Assembly (NCBI RefSeq): GCF_025264665.1
Contig: NZ_CP073697.1
Span: forward strand, 744,001 to 808,000
Source: Edaphobacter flagellatus
Lineage (GTDB): Bacteria; Acidobacteriota; Terriglobia; Terriglobales; Acidobacteriaceae
Direction of reading: 5' to 3'
Length of the DNA stretch: 64,000 nucleotides
A model generated the notes under the pieces. The model had not been told where the DNA came from and did no database searches. It saw nothing but the letters and a program-made list of their open reading frames with translations. Every line of letters starts with the position of its first letter. Positions within the stretch are counted from its first letter, which is position 1. Shown here one piece after another: positions 54,105-63,142 of this stretch. The position numbers were made by a program, and so were the translations under genes.

Positions 54105-54348
54105 AGTAGCTCTTCTGCGTGAGGCTCAGGCCCCACAGTTGGAACATCTTCGGGTGTTTACGGACGACCAGCCATGCACAGACTGCAAGCGTTGGAAACG
54201 CGAGCATGGCCAGCAATCGAAACCCAACGAGGAAAACCGCAGCACAGACGAATAAGATCGCCATCCATGCTGTAAGATCGAGACCAAGTTTGGCTCTCGG
54301 TCGGTTCAGCGCCTGATTGATTGCCTGCGGTTCTCCTCGCCTGGTCAT
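54085..54348 (-). CDS. VirB3/TrbD-type inner-membrane protein
   Basis: 87 aa with two adjacent hydrophobic segments (LTAWMAILFVCAAVFLVGF and LLAMLAFPTLAVCAWLVV) and a short basic C-terminus ending YYDPRKY, the VirB3 pattern. ATG 54348 has AGGAGG about 10 bp upstream; a GTG at 54360 is too close to it. It overlaps the VirB4 gene. Confidence 0.85.
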   Translation of the reverse strand: MTRRGEPQAINQALNRPRAKLGLDLTAWMAILFVCAAVFLVGFRLLAMLAFPTLAVCAWLVVRKHPKMFQLWGLSLTQKSYYDPRKY

Positions 54349-54363
54349 AGCCGATGTCACCTC

Positions 54364-54705
54364 CTACATCGACTGCCCAGTAAGAGACCCGATCCAACCG
54401 GCTCCCCAGCCGAGAACTCCAGCGCCAAATAGAGCGCCGAAGAGTCCAGGAACGGCCTCACTGAAGCGACCGCTCATCATACGAATGCCCGCGAAAATCA
54501 GGCCGCCAAGGCAGATGACAGCCCCCGCATACATCGCGAAGGTTTTGAAAGTTGACATCAACGTCATCGCGCCGGAGAAATCCATCGTTCCTTGCGCGTG
54601 GGCCACTCCGGCGAATGTAAGAGCGAAAAGCGCAGGCAGAAGCATCCTTCCAATGTGGAGGACCCCCTGAATGAGCCAGTTACGAGGATGTGAGTTCTGT
54701 GACAT
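54364..54705 (-). CDS. VirB2/TrbC-type pilin
   Basis: 113 aa. A signal-like segment (MLLPALFALTFAGVAHAQG) is followed by two hydrophobic helices (FKTFAMYAGAVICLGGLIFAGI; AVPGLFGALFGAGVLGWGAGWI), the pilin layout. ATG 54705 has AGGAG 7 bp upstream (the frame extends to a TTG at 54711). First structural gene of the T4SS operon, about 120 bp after the LysR gene on the same strand. Confidence 0.85.
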   Translation of the reverse strand: MSQNSHPRNWLIQGVLHIGRMLLPALFALTFAGVAHAQGTMDFSGAMTLMSTFKTFAMYAGAVICLGGLIFAGIRMMSGRFSEAVPGLFGALFGAGVLGWGAGWIGSLTGQSM

Positions 54706-54823
54706 AGGCAATCTCCTGATGGCTGGTTTTGCTCCGCCATGTCACGGAAGGTAAGGCCAGGAGATTCGCTGAGTCCAAGACGTAATTTCTATAGCACCCA
54801 AGATTCTGTTTATAGATAGGCGA

Positions 54824-55780
54824 TCAACCAACGAGCGTGAGCTGTTTAGGATGGCGAACCGCAGCGGGTTGCGGCTGCTTCCGATGGTCTCCCAGACCGT
54901 GCTCATCGAGGTATCGCTCGATAAACATCAACGCCATATGTTTCTGTCCTCTTGCGGTAACGAAAGCAAAATCCGCCGTCCATTTCAGTCCCGCCAATGG
55001 TCTCGTTATGAGTCCCGCATCAAGTGGCCATAGCTGATCGATGAGAGCAAGTCCGTAGCCCTGCTTGACCATCATTTGAATATCCGCCGGAGTGGCAGCA
55101 GAACTTGCGAGATGCAGGTCGATACCCAGTTCGGAGAACATCTCCGAAAGACGTGCATGTGCAGCCGGATGTAGCTCGGGATCACGGAAGACTTTCAGAC
55201 GTTGGGCGACCTCTCGAATGTCTACCTGCACTTGTGTGCTGAGGGCATCGTCCGAACGCATGCAGATGACCAACGGTGAATGAGCAACTTCGCGAACATC
55301 CCAACGGTCTCTGTCGATAGGCATTGGAAGCAGAGCGCAGTCGAGTGTTCCTGCTTCCAGTCGCTCCAAAACATGCTGTGTATCCGCGCCAGATAGCTGG
55401 ATCTCGCAGTCTGGAAACATTCCCTGATAGACGAGACGAAAGTTATCGAGCAGGAAGCTATTCACGAACGATGAGAAGCCCATACGGAGAGGCGGTACCG
55501 TTCCGTCATGTATGGCTTTCGCCATGCGGAAGGTCTCCTTCTTTTGTGGGAGTATGACTCTAGCCCATGCAAGCACAAACTCCCCAGCAGGTGTCGGATG
55601 AACCCCATTGCGTCCGTCGCGTACCAGAAGGGGATATCCAATATCAGCCTCCACCATTTTGATCTGGTGACTGATAGCGGGTTGTGAGCGTAAAACATGC
55701 TCGGCGGCCTTGCTGAAATTACGACGCTCAGCAATCGCAACCAAATACTCCAGATGGCGAAACTCGACGATATCTGACAT
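54824..55780 (-). CDS. LysR family transcriptional regulator
   Basis: 318 aa. N-terminal HTH (VEFRHLEYLVAIAERRNFSKAAEHVLRSQPAISHQIKMVEADIGYPLLVR, about 5-58) and a C-terminal substrate-binding domain (LRMGFSSFVNSFLLDN onward). It lies upstream of the pilin gene in the same direction, so it can head and control the transfer operon. The inducer is unknown. Weak ribosome site. Confidence 0.9.
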   Translation of the reverse strand: MSDIVEFRHLEYLVAIAERRNFSKAAEHVLRSQPAISHQIKMVEADIGYPLLVRDGRNGVHPTPAGEFVLAWARVILPQKKETFRMAKAIHDGTVPPLRMGFSSFVNSFLLDNFRLVYQGMFPDCEIQLSGADTQHVLERLEAGTLDCALLPMPIDRDRWDVREVAHSPLVICMRSDDALSTQVQVDIREVAQRLKVFRDPELHPAAHARLSEMFSELGIDLHLASSAATPADIQMMVKQGYGLALIDQLWPLDAGLITRPLAGLKWTADFAFVTARGQKHMALMFIERYLDEHGLGDHRKQPQPAAVRHPKQLTLVG

Positions 55781-56056
55781 GGCCCCGATACTCCGCTGGC
55801 GGTGGTGTCAGACTCTACATCTCCCTCGGGGGAGGAGAGTCGATGTTGCACCTTAATCGTTGCTTCAGGAACCAGATGCGTCAATTAGTTTCGTTGAGGT
55901 CTCTGGATACGCGATGAGGTAACTAGAAACCAATTGGTTCCTACCGTGACCAACCAGCTATGCACAAAACTTTGAGTGGTATTTATGAGAAGTATTGGAC
56001 TCCGACGGAATCGAACGGCACTCTGAAGCCGGGTATATCCCATAAGCGAGGTGTAC

Positions 56057-56305
56057 ATGCCTTCAGACCTGTATGGTGTCGATGACCAGAATCCTCCGGG
56101 CAAGAAGCCTCCCGCCTCTGCGGGTGGCTTTATACCAGAGCGTCTGCTTGATAGCGATGAAGCAGCAAAGATCATGAACGTCCATCCGAAAACACTTCAG
56201 AAACTAGCCCGCAAAGGAATAGTGCGTGGAGTGCATGTCGGGAAGCTCTGGCGTTTCCGCGCCTCCACGATTGAGGACTGGATTCAGAGCCAGCTTGCCA
56301 GCTAA
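56057..56305 (+). CDS. Excisionase-like HTH protein
   Basis: 82 aa. RLLDSDEAAKIMNVHPKTLQKLARKGIVRGVHVGKLWRFRASTIEDWI is the MerR-type winged HTH of excisionase (HTH_17) proteins; the N-terminal 27 residues are a Pro/Gly-rich tail. ATG 56057 has GAGG upstream (GTG 56051 is an alternative). It lies 82 bp before the integrase gene in the same direction, so it probably acts as directionality factor. Confidence 0.8.
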   Translation: MPSDLYGVDDQNPPGKKPPASAGGFIPERLLDSDEAAKIMNVHPKTLQKLARKGIVRGVHVGKLWRFRASTIEDWIQSQLAS

Positions 56306-56387
56306 TCCCGAACGAATGTCTCGACCTTTGCCCAGCGTAGCGGTAGCCTAATAACAGCCATCCGTTGCGCCGAAGACAGGAGAGAAA

Positions 56388-57587
56388 ATGTCTAGGCGGA
56401 CACGGTATCAGAATGGAAGCGTGCAACGCGAAAAGCGCCAGAACGGACCCGATGTATGGGTCTTTCGCTGGTGGGAGCCTGGCTCTGATGGAACGAATAA
56501 GCGAAGGAAAGCAATCGTGGGAAATATCCACACGCTGCCGACTGAAGCAATCGCCCTCAAAGCAGCTCGCGCGTTGCGCATCGACGCCAACGCACAAACC
56601 CCGCAGATAGAGGGCGGGCCGGAGACAATCGCGGACTTGGTGGCTCATTATCGTCTCAAGGAATTGAACGAAGAGAGCCACAGCCAAAAATCGTTTCCGA
56701 CACGAGCTGCCTATCAAAGTTATCTGGAGAACTGGATCTTGCCCCGCTGGGGTGGACTCAAGATGGACCAGGTGAAACCCGTAGCAGTCGAAGAGTGGCT
56801 GCGAGGGATCAAGCGGGCCAAAGCAACACGAGCCAAGCTACGGAATCTGATGAGCGCACTTTTCAGTCACGCGATGCGGTACGAGTGGACGGACAAGAAT
56901 CCGATCAAGCTCGTGCGTCAGAGCGCGAAGCGAGAGCGCGTTCCTGATGTTCTCGAACTCAGGGAACTTCAGCTTCTTCTCACCAAACTCGACACACGGG
57001 AACGCACCTTGGTTCTGCTGGCTGCTGCCACCGGACTTCGTGTGAGCGAACTGTTAGGGATTCGGTGGGCGGATGTGGACTTCGACAGTCTTGAGCTGCG
57101 TGTGACCCGATCCATCTGGCACCAGAAGATCGGGGATTGCAAAACGGAAGCTTCTGCCAAGCCCGTCCCACTCGATGAGTACATGGCGGAAGACCTGCTT
57201 CAGTGGCGAAAGAAGAGTCCCTATCCGACGCAAGAGGATTGGGTCTTTGCCAGCCCGACCATGAAGGGGGAACAACCCTACTGGCCGGACAATCTGATGA
57301 AGCGGTACATCAAGCCGGTCGCCAAGGCGAACGGCATCTTCAAAAACATCGGCTGGCACACCTTCCGCCATACCTTCGGCACGTTGCTGAAGGCGAACGG
57401 GGAAGATGTGAAGACGGTACAGGAGCTTTTACGGCACGCGAACAGCAGGATCACACTGGATGTGTATACCCAGGCAGTGGGTTCCAATAAGCGCGCCGCA
57501 CAAAGCAAGGTTGTAAGGATGATAATTCCCGGCGTGGGTCAGAAGGCGGGTGAGACGGACCCCCAGAAAGCTCAGGTTGGAGCGTAA
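56388..57587 (+). CDS. Tyrosine-type site-specific integrase of the ICE
   Basis: 399 aa. SAM-like core-binding domain about 90-180 (SYLENWILPRWGGLKMDQVKPVAVEEWL), catalytic domain with Arg in AATGLRVSELLGIRW (about 217), HTFRHTFG (about 324), the third-box LLRHANSRITLDVYTQ with nucleophile Tyr about 360. GGAG precedes the start. The stop TAA is itself part of a TAATGGACCC arm-like repeat, and the right att site in tRNA-Asp begins 68 bp later. It inserts and excises the ICE at tRNA-Asp. Confidence 0.95.
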   Translation: MSRRTRYQNGSVQREKRQNGPDVWVFRWWEPGSDGTNKRRKAIVGNIHTLPTEAIALKAARALRIDANAQTPQIEGGPETIADLVAHYRLKELNEESHSQKSFPTRAAYQSYLENWILPRWGGLKMDQVKPVAVEEWLRGIKRAKATRAKLRNLMSALFSHAMRYEWTDKNPIKLVRQSAKRERVPDVLELRELQLLLTKLDTRERTLVLLAAATGLRVSELLGIRWADVDFDSLELRVTRSIWHQKIGDCKTEASAKPVPLDEYMAEDLLQWRKKSPYPTQEDWVFASPTMKGEQPYWPDNLMKRYIKPVAKANGIFKNIGWHTFRHTFGTLLKANGEDVKTVQELLRHANSRITLDVYTQAVGSNKRAAQSKVVRMIIPGVGQKAGETDPQKAQVGA

Positions 57588-57605
57588 TGGACCCTTATTG
57601 GACCC
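57585..57605 (+). repeat. Integrase arm-type repeats, right end
   Basis: TAATGGACCC (57585-57594) and TTATTGGACCC (57595-57605) abut each other at the integrase stop and match the two left-end copies at 9237-9268. Confidence 0.65.
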
Positions 57606-57655
57606 GGATTTACTTGTCACTTGAGGTCCCATACGAAGCTAAGTTCTTTGCTTTG

Positions 57656-57702
57656 TATGGCGGGGACGACGGGGCTCGAACCCGCGACCTCTGCCGTGAC
57701 AG
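57656..57702. repeat. Right att site within tRNA-Asp
   Basis: Direct repeat partner of 9132-9178; the inner 36 bp (57667-57702) are identical. Crossing-over within this repeat would excise about 48.5 kb and leave one tRNA gene. Confidence 0.9.
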
Positions 57703-57734
57703 GGCAGCGCTCTGACCAACTGAGCTACGTCCCC
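57658..57734 (-). tRNA. tRNA-Asp(GTC)
   Basis: The minus strand folds as a standard cloverleaf: acceptor GGGGACG/CGTCCCC, D-arm AGCTCAGTTGGTCAGAGC, anticodon loop CTGTCAC with anticodon GTC, T-arm GGTTCGAGCC, discriminator G and encoded CCA (57658-57660). The gene is intact because the ICE restores the 3' half. Confidence 0.97.
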
Positions 57735-58111
57735 AGCTTGTTTTTCAACAAGATGGAATTAAGTCACATAGAATCAGGCATTTCGCAGCTTTCGCAAATT
57801 TCGCTCTGTTTCTACCTTTTCGCTGGTTTGGACCAGATTTCGGGTCTTTTTGGACACCAAGTGGACACCAAACTGGACACCAAAACCGCCTCAACCAGCG
57901 ATGAACCTAGTGTAGCAGAGTTTGGTGTCCACATCCCCTCTCACCGGACCGATTTCTCAGAATTCACTCTCGACAGTGTGGCAGTTGTCCCCTTTAGTTC
58001 GCTATTGCTCGTCCCGCAATCTGACTCCCGAACGTCACGAGCATTGTTCGATGTTGAAGAATTTGTCGCTATCATTATCCGACCAACAAACCCTATGCGG
58101 AGTCAGTTTGT
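57735..58111. other. Region between tRNA-Asp and the Gabija-like operon
   Basis: 377 bp. It should contain the tRNA promoter (leftward) and the promoter of the nuclease operon (rightward). The TGGACACCAA repeats lie at 57851-57931. The plus-strand frame crossing the tRNA is an antisense artefact. Confidence 0.5.
57851..57931. repeat. TGGACACCAA repeats, three direct and one inverted
   Basis: TGGACACCAA occurs at 57851-57860, 57862-57871 and 57874-57883, with the inverse TTGGTGTCCA at 57922-57931. Spacing of 11-12 bp between direct copies places them on nearly the same helix face. They resemble arm-type integrase sites of a different element, which would fit a second island to the right. Confidence 0.5.
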
Positions 58112-59959
58112 ATGCGTGTACGACGGTTGAAGATCTCCCACTTCCGTGGCGTTGCCGAAGGAACCGTTGACTTCAGCGGGCATACATTGCTTGTCGGTGG
58201 CAACAACATCGGCAAGTCAACAATCTGCGAAGCGCTCGATCTGGTTCTCGGCCCGGAGAGACTATTCCGACGTCCGGTCGTCGATGAGCATGACTTTTAC
58301 TGCGGCCGTTACCTGGACAACGATGGTAATCCGATTGAGATTCGCATTGAAGCAATACTCGTTGATCTCTCCGAGGAAGCCCAGCGCCGATTCCGTGGAC
58401 ACGCTCGCCGTTGGGACGACAAAAAGTGCGCATTCCTCGATGAAGCTGCTGAAGCAGTTGACAAGGCCGATGGCGAAGGCATGATTTGGGCTCTACCGCT
58501 GGTCTTCATTGGAAGATATGACAAAGATGAGGACGATTTTGTTGGCAACACCTTTTTCGATCATCCCCTGGGCGAAGCAGATGCCCTGGATGATGAAGTG
58601 GAAAGCAGATTAGGCCAAGGTCGCGCGCCATTCAATCGCGGTCACAAGCGACTTTGCGGCTTCGTCTTTCTGCGAACGTTGCGGACGGGCTCCCGAGCGC
58701 TAAGCCTTCAGAGAGGTTCCCTTCTGGACAGCGTGTTGCGGCTTGGCGGCTCAGGCTCGGTCGAGATGTGGCAAGACACCCTCGGGCGGCTCCAGGCCCT
58801 TGACCCAGCAATCGGAGACATCGCACAGCTCAAACAGATTCGTGAAGAGATTCGTGCCCGCATGGGACGTTTCGTGAATCTCGCAGCCGGCGACGAATCA
58901 ACCGGCTTCTTCGCATCCGATCTCACGCGTGAGCATGTGCGCGAAGTTGTCCGCTTGTTCATTGCCGCTCAGCCGGGCAAGCATCTTGTCCCGTTTGGGC
59001 GTCTCGGCACTGGTTCCATAAATCTTCTCGTCTTCGCTTTACTCACCTTCATTGCGGAATTGAAGGATAAGCAGTCCGTCATTTTCGCTATGGAAGAGCC
59101 TGAGATTGCTTTACCACCTCACACGCAGCGAAGAGTGACCCGTTTTGTATTGGCGGAGATGGGACAATCTATCGTCACCTCCCACTCTCCCTACGTCATT
59201 GAGCAGTTCGAGCCTACGCAAATTGTGATTCTTGACCGTGACCATGACGGCCAACTGACAGGAAAACCAATCGATCACACGGCGATCAAGCCGAAGAGTT
59301 TCCGCGTCGAACGGCGTCAGTTCGCCGAGGCGATTCTGAGCCGTGCGGTCCTGGTAGTGGAAGGTTCAACCGAGGCCTCGCTGTTTCCCATTGCCTCCAC
59401 GGTCCTCGAAGAGAAGCTGCCGCCTGAGGATTACATGCATCTGGATTTGGCGGGCGTAACAGTCTTCAACGCTGGAGGCGATGGTGCGGTTCCTCGCTAC
59501 GGCCCCACATTCTCCGCACTGGGCAAACTGTCATTCGGCTTCTACGATCAGCCCAACGCTGCGCTCACAGAGGAGGCTACGAAGAACCTTGCTAGCTATA
59601 CGCAATATTGGGAGTCTCCGCAAAAAGGAATTGAAGCCCTTCTTCTGGATGAAATGCCGATTGCTGTTGTCCGCCGCTTCCTCGATACAGCGAAAGACAA
59701 GGCCGACTACCCGAACGAACCAAAGTATGACGCTGCAATGACCGACGACACCGTCCTGGCGCTTGCACTCAAAGTGCTGAAGGCCAGAAAGGGCGATGCA
59801 TATGGGTACGCCGCGCTTTTGATTGGCCAGTGCAAGACCGCAGACGAATTGCCCAAGACTATCCGTGACATCCTCACGACGATCCACAAGGAACTCCAAG
59901 CGGTTCCCGAAGAAATTGCAGCGCCCGCACTGCTTACGCCGGAGCCTGCCGCAGAATGA
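58112..59959 (+). CDS. gajA: Gabija GajA-like OLD-family ATPase/TOPRIM nuclease
   Basis: 615 aa. ATPase part: Walker A GGNNIGKST about 29-37, ABC signature-like GTGSINLL, Walker B VIFAMEEPEIALPP, His switch TSHSPYVIEQ. TOPRIM part: VVEGSTEASLFP about 414, then the second acidic position reads FYDQP (about 476) instead of the usual DxD, so one acidic residue is missing. ATG 58112 has GGAG 9 bp upstream. It overlaps the helicase gene by 4 bp. Gabija GajA nicks phage DNA when nucleotides are depleted; class 2 OLD nuclease is the broader name. Confidence 0.85.
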   Translation: MRVRRLKISHFRGVAEGTVDFSGHTLLVGGNNIGKSTICEALDLVLGPERLFRRPVVDEHDFYCGRYLDNDGNPIEIRIEAILVDLSEEAQRRFRGHARRWDDKKCAFLDEAAEAVDKADGEGMIWALPLVFIGRYDKDEDDFVGNTFFDHPLGEADALDDEVESRLGQGRAPFNRGHKRLCGFVFLRTLRTGSRALSLQRGSLLDSVLRLGGSGSVEMWQDTLGRLQALDPAIGDIAQLKQIREEIRARMGRFVNLAAGDESTGFFASDLTREHVREVVRLFIAAQPGKHLVPFGRLGTGSINLLVFALLTFIAELKDKQSVIFAMEEPEIALPPHTQRRVTRFVLAEMGQSIVTSHSPYVIEQFEPTQIVILDRDHDGQLTGKPIDHTAIKPKSFRVERRQFAEAILSRAVLVVEGSTEASLFPIASTVLEEKLPPEDYMHLDLAGVTVFNAGGDGAVPRYGPTFSALGKLSFGFYDQPNAALTEEATKNLASYTQYWESPQKGIEALLLDEMPIAVVRRFLDTAKDKADYPNEPKYDAAMTDDTVLALALKVLKARKGDAYGYAALLIGQCKTADELPKTIRDILTTIHKELQAVPEEIAAPALLTPEPAAE

Positions 59960-61668
59960 ACTTTCAGCTGTGTGATAAACGCAAAGCGATCATCGCGGAG
60001 CCGGGTCACCTTCTCGTCCTCGGAGGGCCGGGGTCTGGTAAGACGACAGTTGCGTTGTTCAAAGCACAAAAGCGTTTCCCCACACTGAAGCCGGGCCAGG
60101 AGATCCTCTTCCTGAGTTTCTCGCGAGCTGCAATCCGCCAGGTGTTGCTTCGTTGCAAGGAAATTCTGAAGCCAGCAGAGAGACGCGCCGTAACAGTCCA
60201 GACCTATCACTCCTTCTGTATGGATATCCTGCGTGCCCACGGGCGACTGTTGGTAGGACGTCCAGTTCGTTTCCTGTATCCCGGCGACGAGCGGCTACAG
60301 AAAGCTGCCTTTGATGGAGATTGGGAGGTAGAACGGCAGAGACAGGCAAAGGAAGCAGGAGTCTACTGTTTCGATCTGTTCGCGCACGGTACAGCAGAGC
60401 TGTTAGAGAGATGCACAGCACTACGAAACCTGATCGGCGACAGCTTTCCGATGATCATTGTCGATGAATTCCAGGACACGGATGACAACCAGTGGCGCAT
60501 CGTCGCGCAGTTGTCCAAGGTGGCGGACATCTTCTGTCTCGCCGACCCCGATCAGAGAATCTTCGATTACAGGGACGATATCGATCCGCTGCGCGTCGAT
60601 GGGCTGCGTACAGCGCTCGCGCCTCGCGAGTTCGATCTCGGAGGCGAGAATCATCGAAGTCCCAATGCAGGGATTCTAAAGTTCGCGAATGCGGTGCTGC
60701 ACAATCAGACGCCCCTTCCCGAGACAGAAGACATCACGCAAGTCCGCTACTGGCCGCGCGCATTTGCCTCAACCGTGCATGCTTGCGTGGTCTTCACGTT
60801 TTCTGAGCTTCGGAAATTGGGTGTACAGAATCCGAGCATTGCAGTCCTTTCACGCAGCAACGCGCTGGTTTCTGACATTTCGATGATTCTTTCGGAGCCT
60901 CATTCCTACAACGGACGGGATTTGCCTGTCATCGAGCACGATGTTGTCTGGGATGCGGAGTTGTCCGCGGCTGCCGCGATCGTCGTGGCATCCATCCTGG
61001 AATGGCCGACGCAGCCATCGCAGAAGTCGGTCTCGAAAACCCTTCGCTGCATCGCGGCTTATTACAAACTGAAGAACGCAGAAGAACCCACGAAGACTGC
61101 GGCCGAGGTTGCACAGAAATATGAGGCCGCGGCGGCGAAAGTGGCCGGTGAGGAGAAGCCCCGCATCAATGCCGCGAAAGAGATGCTGGCGTTGCACCAA
61201 AGAGGCCTTCAGCTGGTTGGAGATCCCGTTGTTGATTGGAAGAGCGCGCGCCGCGTCCTACAAGATATTTCCGCTTTAGGTGAATTGTTCCGTGAGGTGA
61301 GACTTGTCCGGCTGTTCAGAGCGACCGATGCACTGGCAAGTGGCCTGTTGAACAAGTGGCTTGCCAGCGGCAACTATGAGGGCGTCAGCGATCTTGTCCA
61401 AGGCATTCTCGAACAAGAGAAGCTGATCGCCGTCGAACGCGATCCGCGCGGTTGCATTCTGATGAACATTCACAAGTCCAAAGGCAAAGAATTTGACGGT
61501 GTTGTGCTGATTGAGGGGGCATTTAAATCGCAGTTCTTCGATGAGAGAAAAGAAGTGTACCCATACGAACGCAGCAGAAGGCTATTGCGTGTCGGACTGA
61601 CTCGCGCGAGGAGTCGCGTCACCATCCTCCGCCCTCACGGCGCAAGATCCTTAGTTGGCCCCGCATAG
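59956..61668 (+). CDS. gajB: Gabija GajB-like UvrD/PcrA-type helicase
   Basis: 570 aa SF1A helicase: Walker A GGPGSGKTT about 23, motif Ia LSFSRAA, motif II IIVDEFQDTDDNQ about 167, motif III LADPDQRIFDYR, motif V HKSKGKEFDGVVLIEG and motif VI RLLRVGLTRARSRVTIL. It overlaps the GajA-like gene by ATGA, the typical arrangement. It is a little longer than the Bacillus GajB but has all ATPase motifs. Partner in nucleotide sensing and DNA processing. Confidence 0.88.
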   Translation: MNFQLCDKRKAIIAEPGHLLVLGGPGSGKTTVALFKAQKRFPTLKPGQEILFLSFSRAAIRQVLLRCKEILKPAERRAVTVQTYHSFCMDILRAHGRLLVGRPVRFLYPGDERLQKAAFDGDWEVERQRQAKEAGVYCFDLFAHGTAELLERCTALRNLIGDSFPMIIVDEFQDTDDNQWRIVAQLSKVADIFCLADPDQRIFDYRDDIDPLRVDGLRTALAPREFDLGGENHRSPNAGILKFANAVLHNQTPLPETEDITQVRYWPRAFASTVHACVVFTFSELRKLGVQNPSIAVLSRSNALVSDISMILSEPHSYNGRDLPVIEHDVVWDAELSAAAAIVVASILEWPTQPSQKSVSKTLRCIAAYYKLKNAEEPTKTAAEVAQKYEAAAAKVAGEEKPRINAAKEMLALHQRGLQLVGDPVVDWKSARRVLQDISALGELFREVRLVRLFRATDALASGLLNKWLASGNYEGVSDLVQGILEQEKLIAVERDPRGCILMNIHKSKGKEFDGVVLIEGAFKSQFFDERKEVYPYERSRRLLRVGLTRARSRVTILRPHGARSLVGPA

Positions 61669-61702
61669 ATTCACTATCTTAGACTCGCAGGGGCGGTAAA
61701 GC

Positions 61703-62560
61703 ATGACAGAGGAACTCGATGTTCAAAAGGAATGCCAGAAGGAACTGGTTGCCCTTGTTAACAGGCTGAGGCAGGTTGTCACCGATCAAGCAAATGACAT
61801 AAAGAATCGCGAGCCCAACGTAACGGAGAGGTCTCTTATCCTCTCTTCATCGGTTTCCAAGCTCAATGAACTCGCCCGCGTGATTCTACAAATCAGGTCT
61901 CTCGACGCAATTGACGAGATGCAGGTTCTTCTTCGATCAATGCTGGAGCTGGTGGTGAATGCATGTTACCTGCAGCAAGCAAGCGATGATGAAGTGTGGA
62001 AGTACCTCCACTTTGACCCAATCAATAACCACACAGCTATGACAGATTTGGAGCGGGCGTCGGGCGGAAGGCTAAGGATTCCAAAGGAACTCGCAGAGAG
62101 AACGACGAAGTTTGCAACTGACGCAAGTGCAGCGTCAAATCTTCCTCTAGGCTCGCGAGACTGGAGCAAGAAAAACCTGTTTAAGAGAGCTGTTAGTGTG
62201 GACAAGGCTGTAGGCGGCGATGATTTGGCTATGCTAATGGCTAACATCTATGTCACAGGCAGCGGTTACGTCCACACCACGTACAAAACTCTACACAGAC
62301 ATGCCAATTGGCTACTACACGGCAAGAAAGAGCATCCCCTCCGGATGCTGTTCGGAACCAACAATGCAATCCATGGTGTCGCTCTGGTTTTGATCAACCT
62401 CGGACGCTACTTCAATCGCAAGTACGATACAGCCAGACAGCCGTTCAATGAAGCCGCAGTAATCGCTGAGCATCTGGCAAACGTGGCGAATGAAGACCAT
62501 AGCAATCATCGCAAGAAACATAAAGCCAAAGTCTCGCATAGCGACGGCTGCGGCGAATAG
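61703..62560 (+). CDS. DUF5677-like helical protein
   Basis: 285 aa, all-helical. The segment IRSLDAIDEMQVLLRSMLELVVNACYLQQASDDEVWKYLHF and the later SGYVHTTYKTLHRH match the DUF5677 pattern, which is predicted to be HEPN-related and often found near defence genes. It starts 34 bp after the helicase gene in the same direction, so it may be a third gene of the Gabija-like operon. Function unknown. Confidence 0.65.
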   Translation: MTEELDVQKECQKELVALVNRLRQVVTDQANDIKNREPNVTERSLILSSSVSKLNELARVILQIRSLDAIDEMQVLLRSMLELVVNACYLQQASDDEVWKYLHFDPINNHTAMTDLERASGGRLRIPKELAERTTKFATDASAASNLPLGSRDWSKKNLFKRAVSVDKAVGGDDLAMLMANIYVTGSGYVHTTYKTLHRHANWLLHGKKEHPLRMLFGTNNAIHGVALVLINLGRYFNRKYDTARQPFNEAAVIAEHLANVANEDHSNHRKKHKAKVSHSDGCGE

Positions 62561-62608
62561 ACCCGAGAGCCAGCAAGGTACAATGGTGCCGTCCCACATG
62601 GAGGTTTT

Positions 62609-62809
62609 ATGAAGAATCTCTCTCACGGCCAGCTTGCGCTGATCCTCTTCGCGTTCGTTGTAGCGGTCCTCATCATCGCTGACAAATACGATGTCTTCGA
62701 AGGCGCCTTTTCGCTCAATCCTCTAGGCTTCAAGTTCAAGGCGAAGCGCGAGAGCATCTGGACTGATATTGCCGACGCAAATCCCAAGCTTACATTACAG
62801 GGCAACTGA
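62609..62809 (+). CDS. Small single-TM protein
   Basis: 66 aa: LALILFAFVVAVLIIADKYDVF is one TM segment, followed by a charged cytosolic or exported tail (FKAKRESIWTDIADANPK). GGAGG lies 4 bp upstream. It is followed after 1 bp by the next small gene. Unknown; possibly accessory to the defence operon. Confidence 0.6.
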   Translation: MKNLSHGQLALILFAFVVAVLIIADKYDVFEGAFSLNPLGFKFKAKRESIWTDIADANPKLTLQGN

Positions 62810-62810
62810 C

Positions 62811-63104
62811 ATGCTGCCGAAGCGTGTAATGGACCTCCCCGGTTGGGCTCCACAGCCAGGCGGCGCGACGAAGCCGGGAAGCACGTTTCCTATCTCGACG
62901 GACGAAGTGACTATCGAGCGCGTGATTACCTATGCAACGAACACGCTGCTTTTCTCCTGCAAATTCAAGGGCGACTCCGTTTTCTATCACTTCCATCAAC
63001 TCGACGAAAAAACCGCTACGAAAGTCGGGGCGATTTTGCATGAGCACATCGGACACCCTCTCACCTCAGTTGCACAAGTTCCCATTCCTGAAGACAAAGA
63101 CTGA
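62811..63104 (+). CDS. Small hypothetical protein
   Basis: 97 aa starting MLPKRVMDLPGWAPQPGG; mixed beta content (EVTIERVITYATNTLLFSCKF; GDSVFYHFHQLDEKTATKVG). ATG 62811 directly follows the stop of the small TM gene, so translation is probably coupled. No family recognised. Confidence 0.55.
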   Translation: MLPKRVMDLPGWAPQPGGATKPGSTFPISTDEVTIERVITYATNTLLFSCKFKGDSVFYHFHQLDEKTATKVGAILHEHIGHPLTSVAQVPIPEDKD

Positions 63105-63142
63105 TTCTTCTCTATATTGGGTAGGCGCATTACCGAAATAGC

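Noticed and set aside
57851..57883. CRISPR-like array
   Set aside because: Copies are 10 bp with 1-2 bp between them; no spacers and no cas genes.
57621..58130. 169-codon plus-strand frame across the tRNA
   Set aside because: It is the antisense of tRNA-Asp (reads GTTGLEPATSAVTG), a well-known false ORF.
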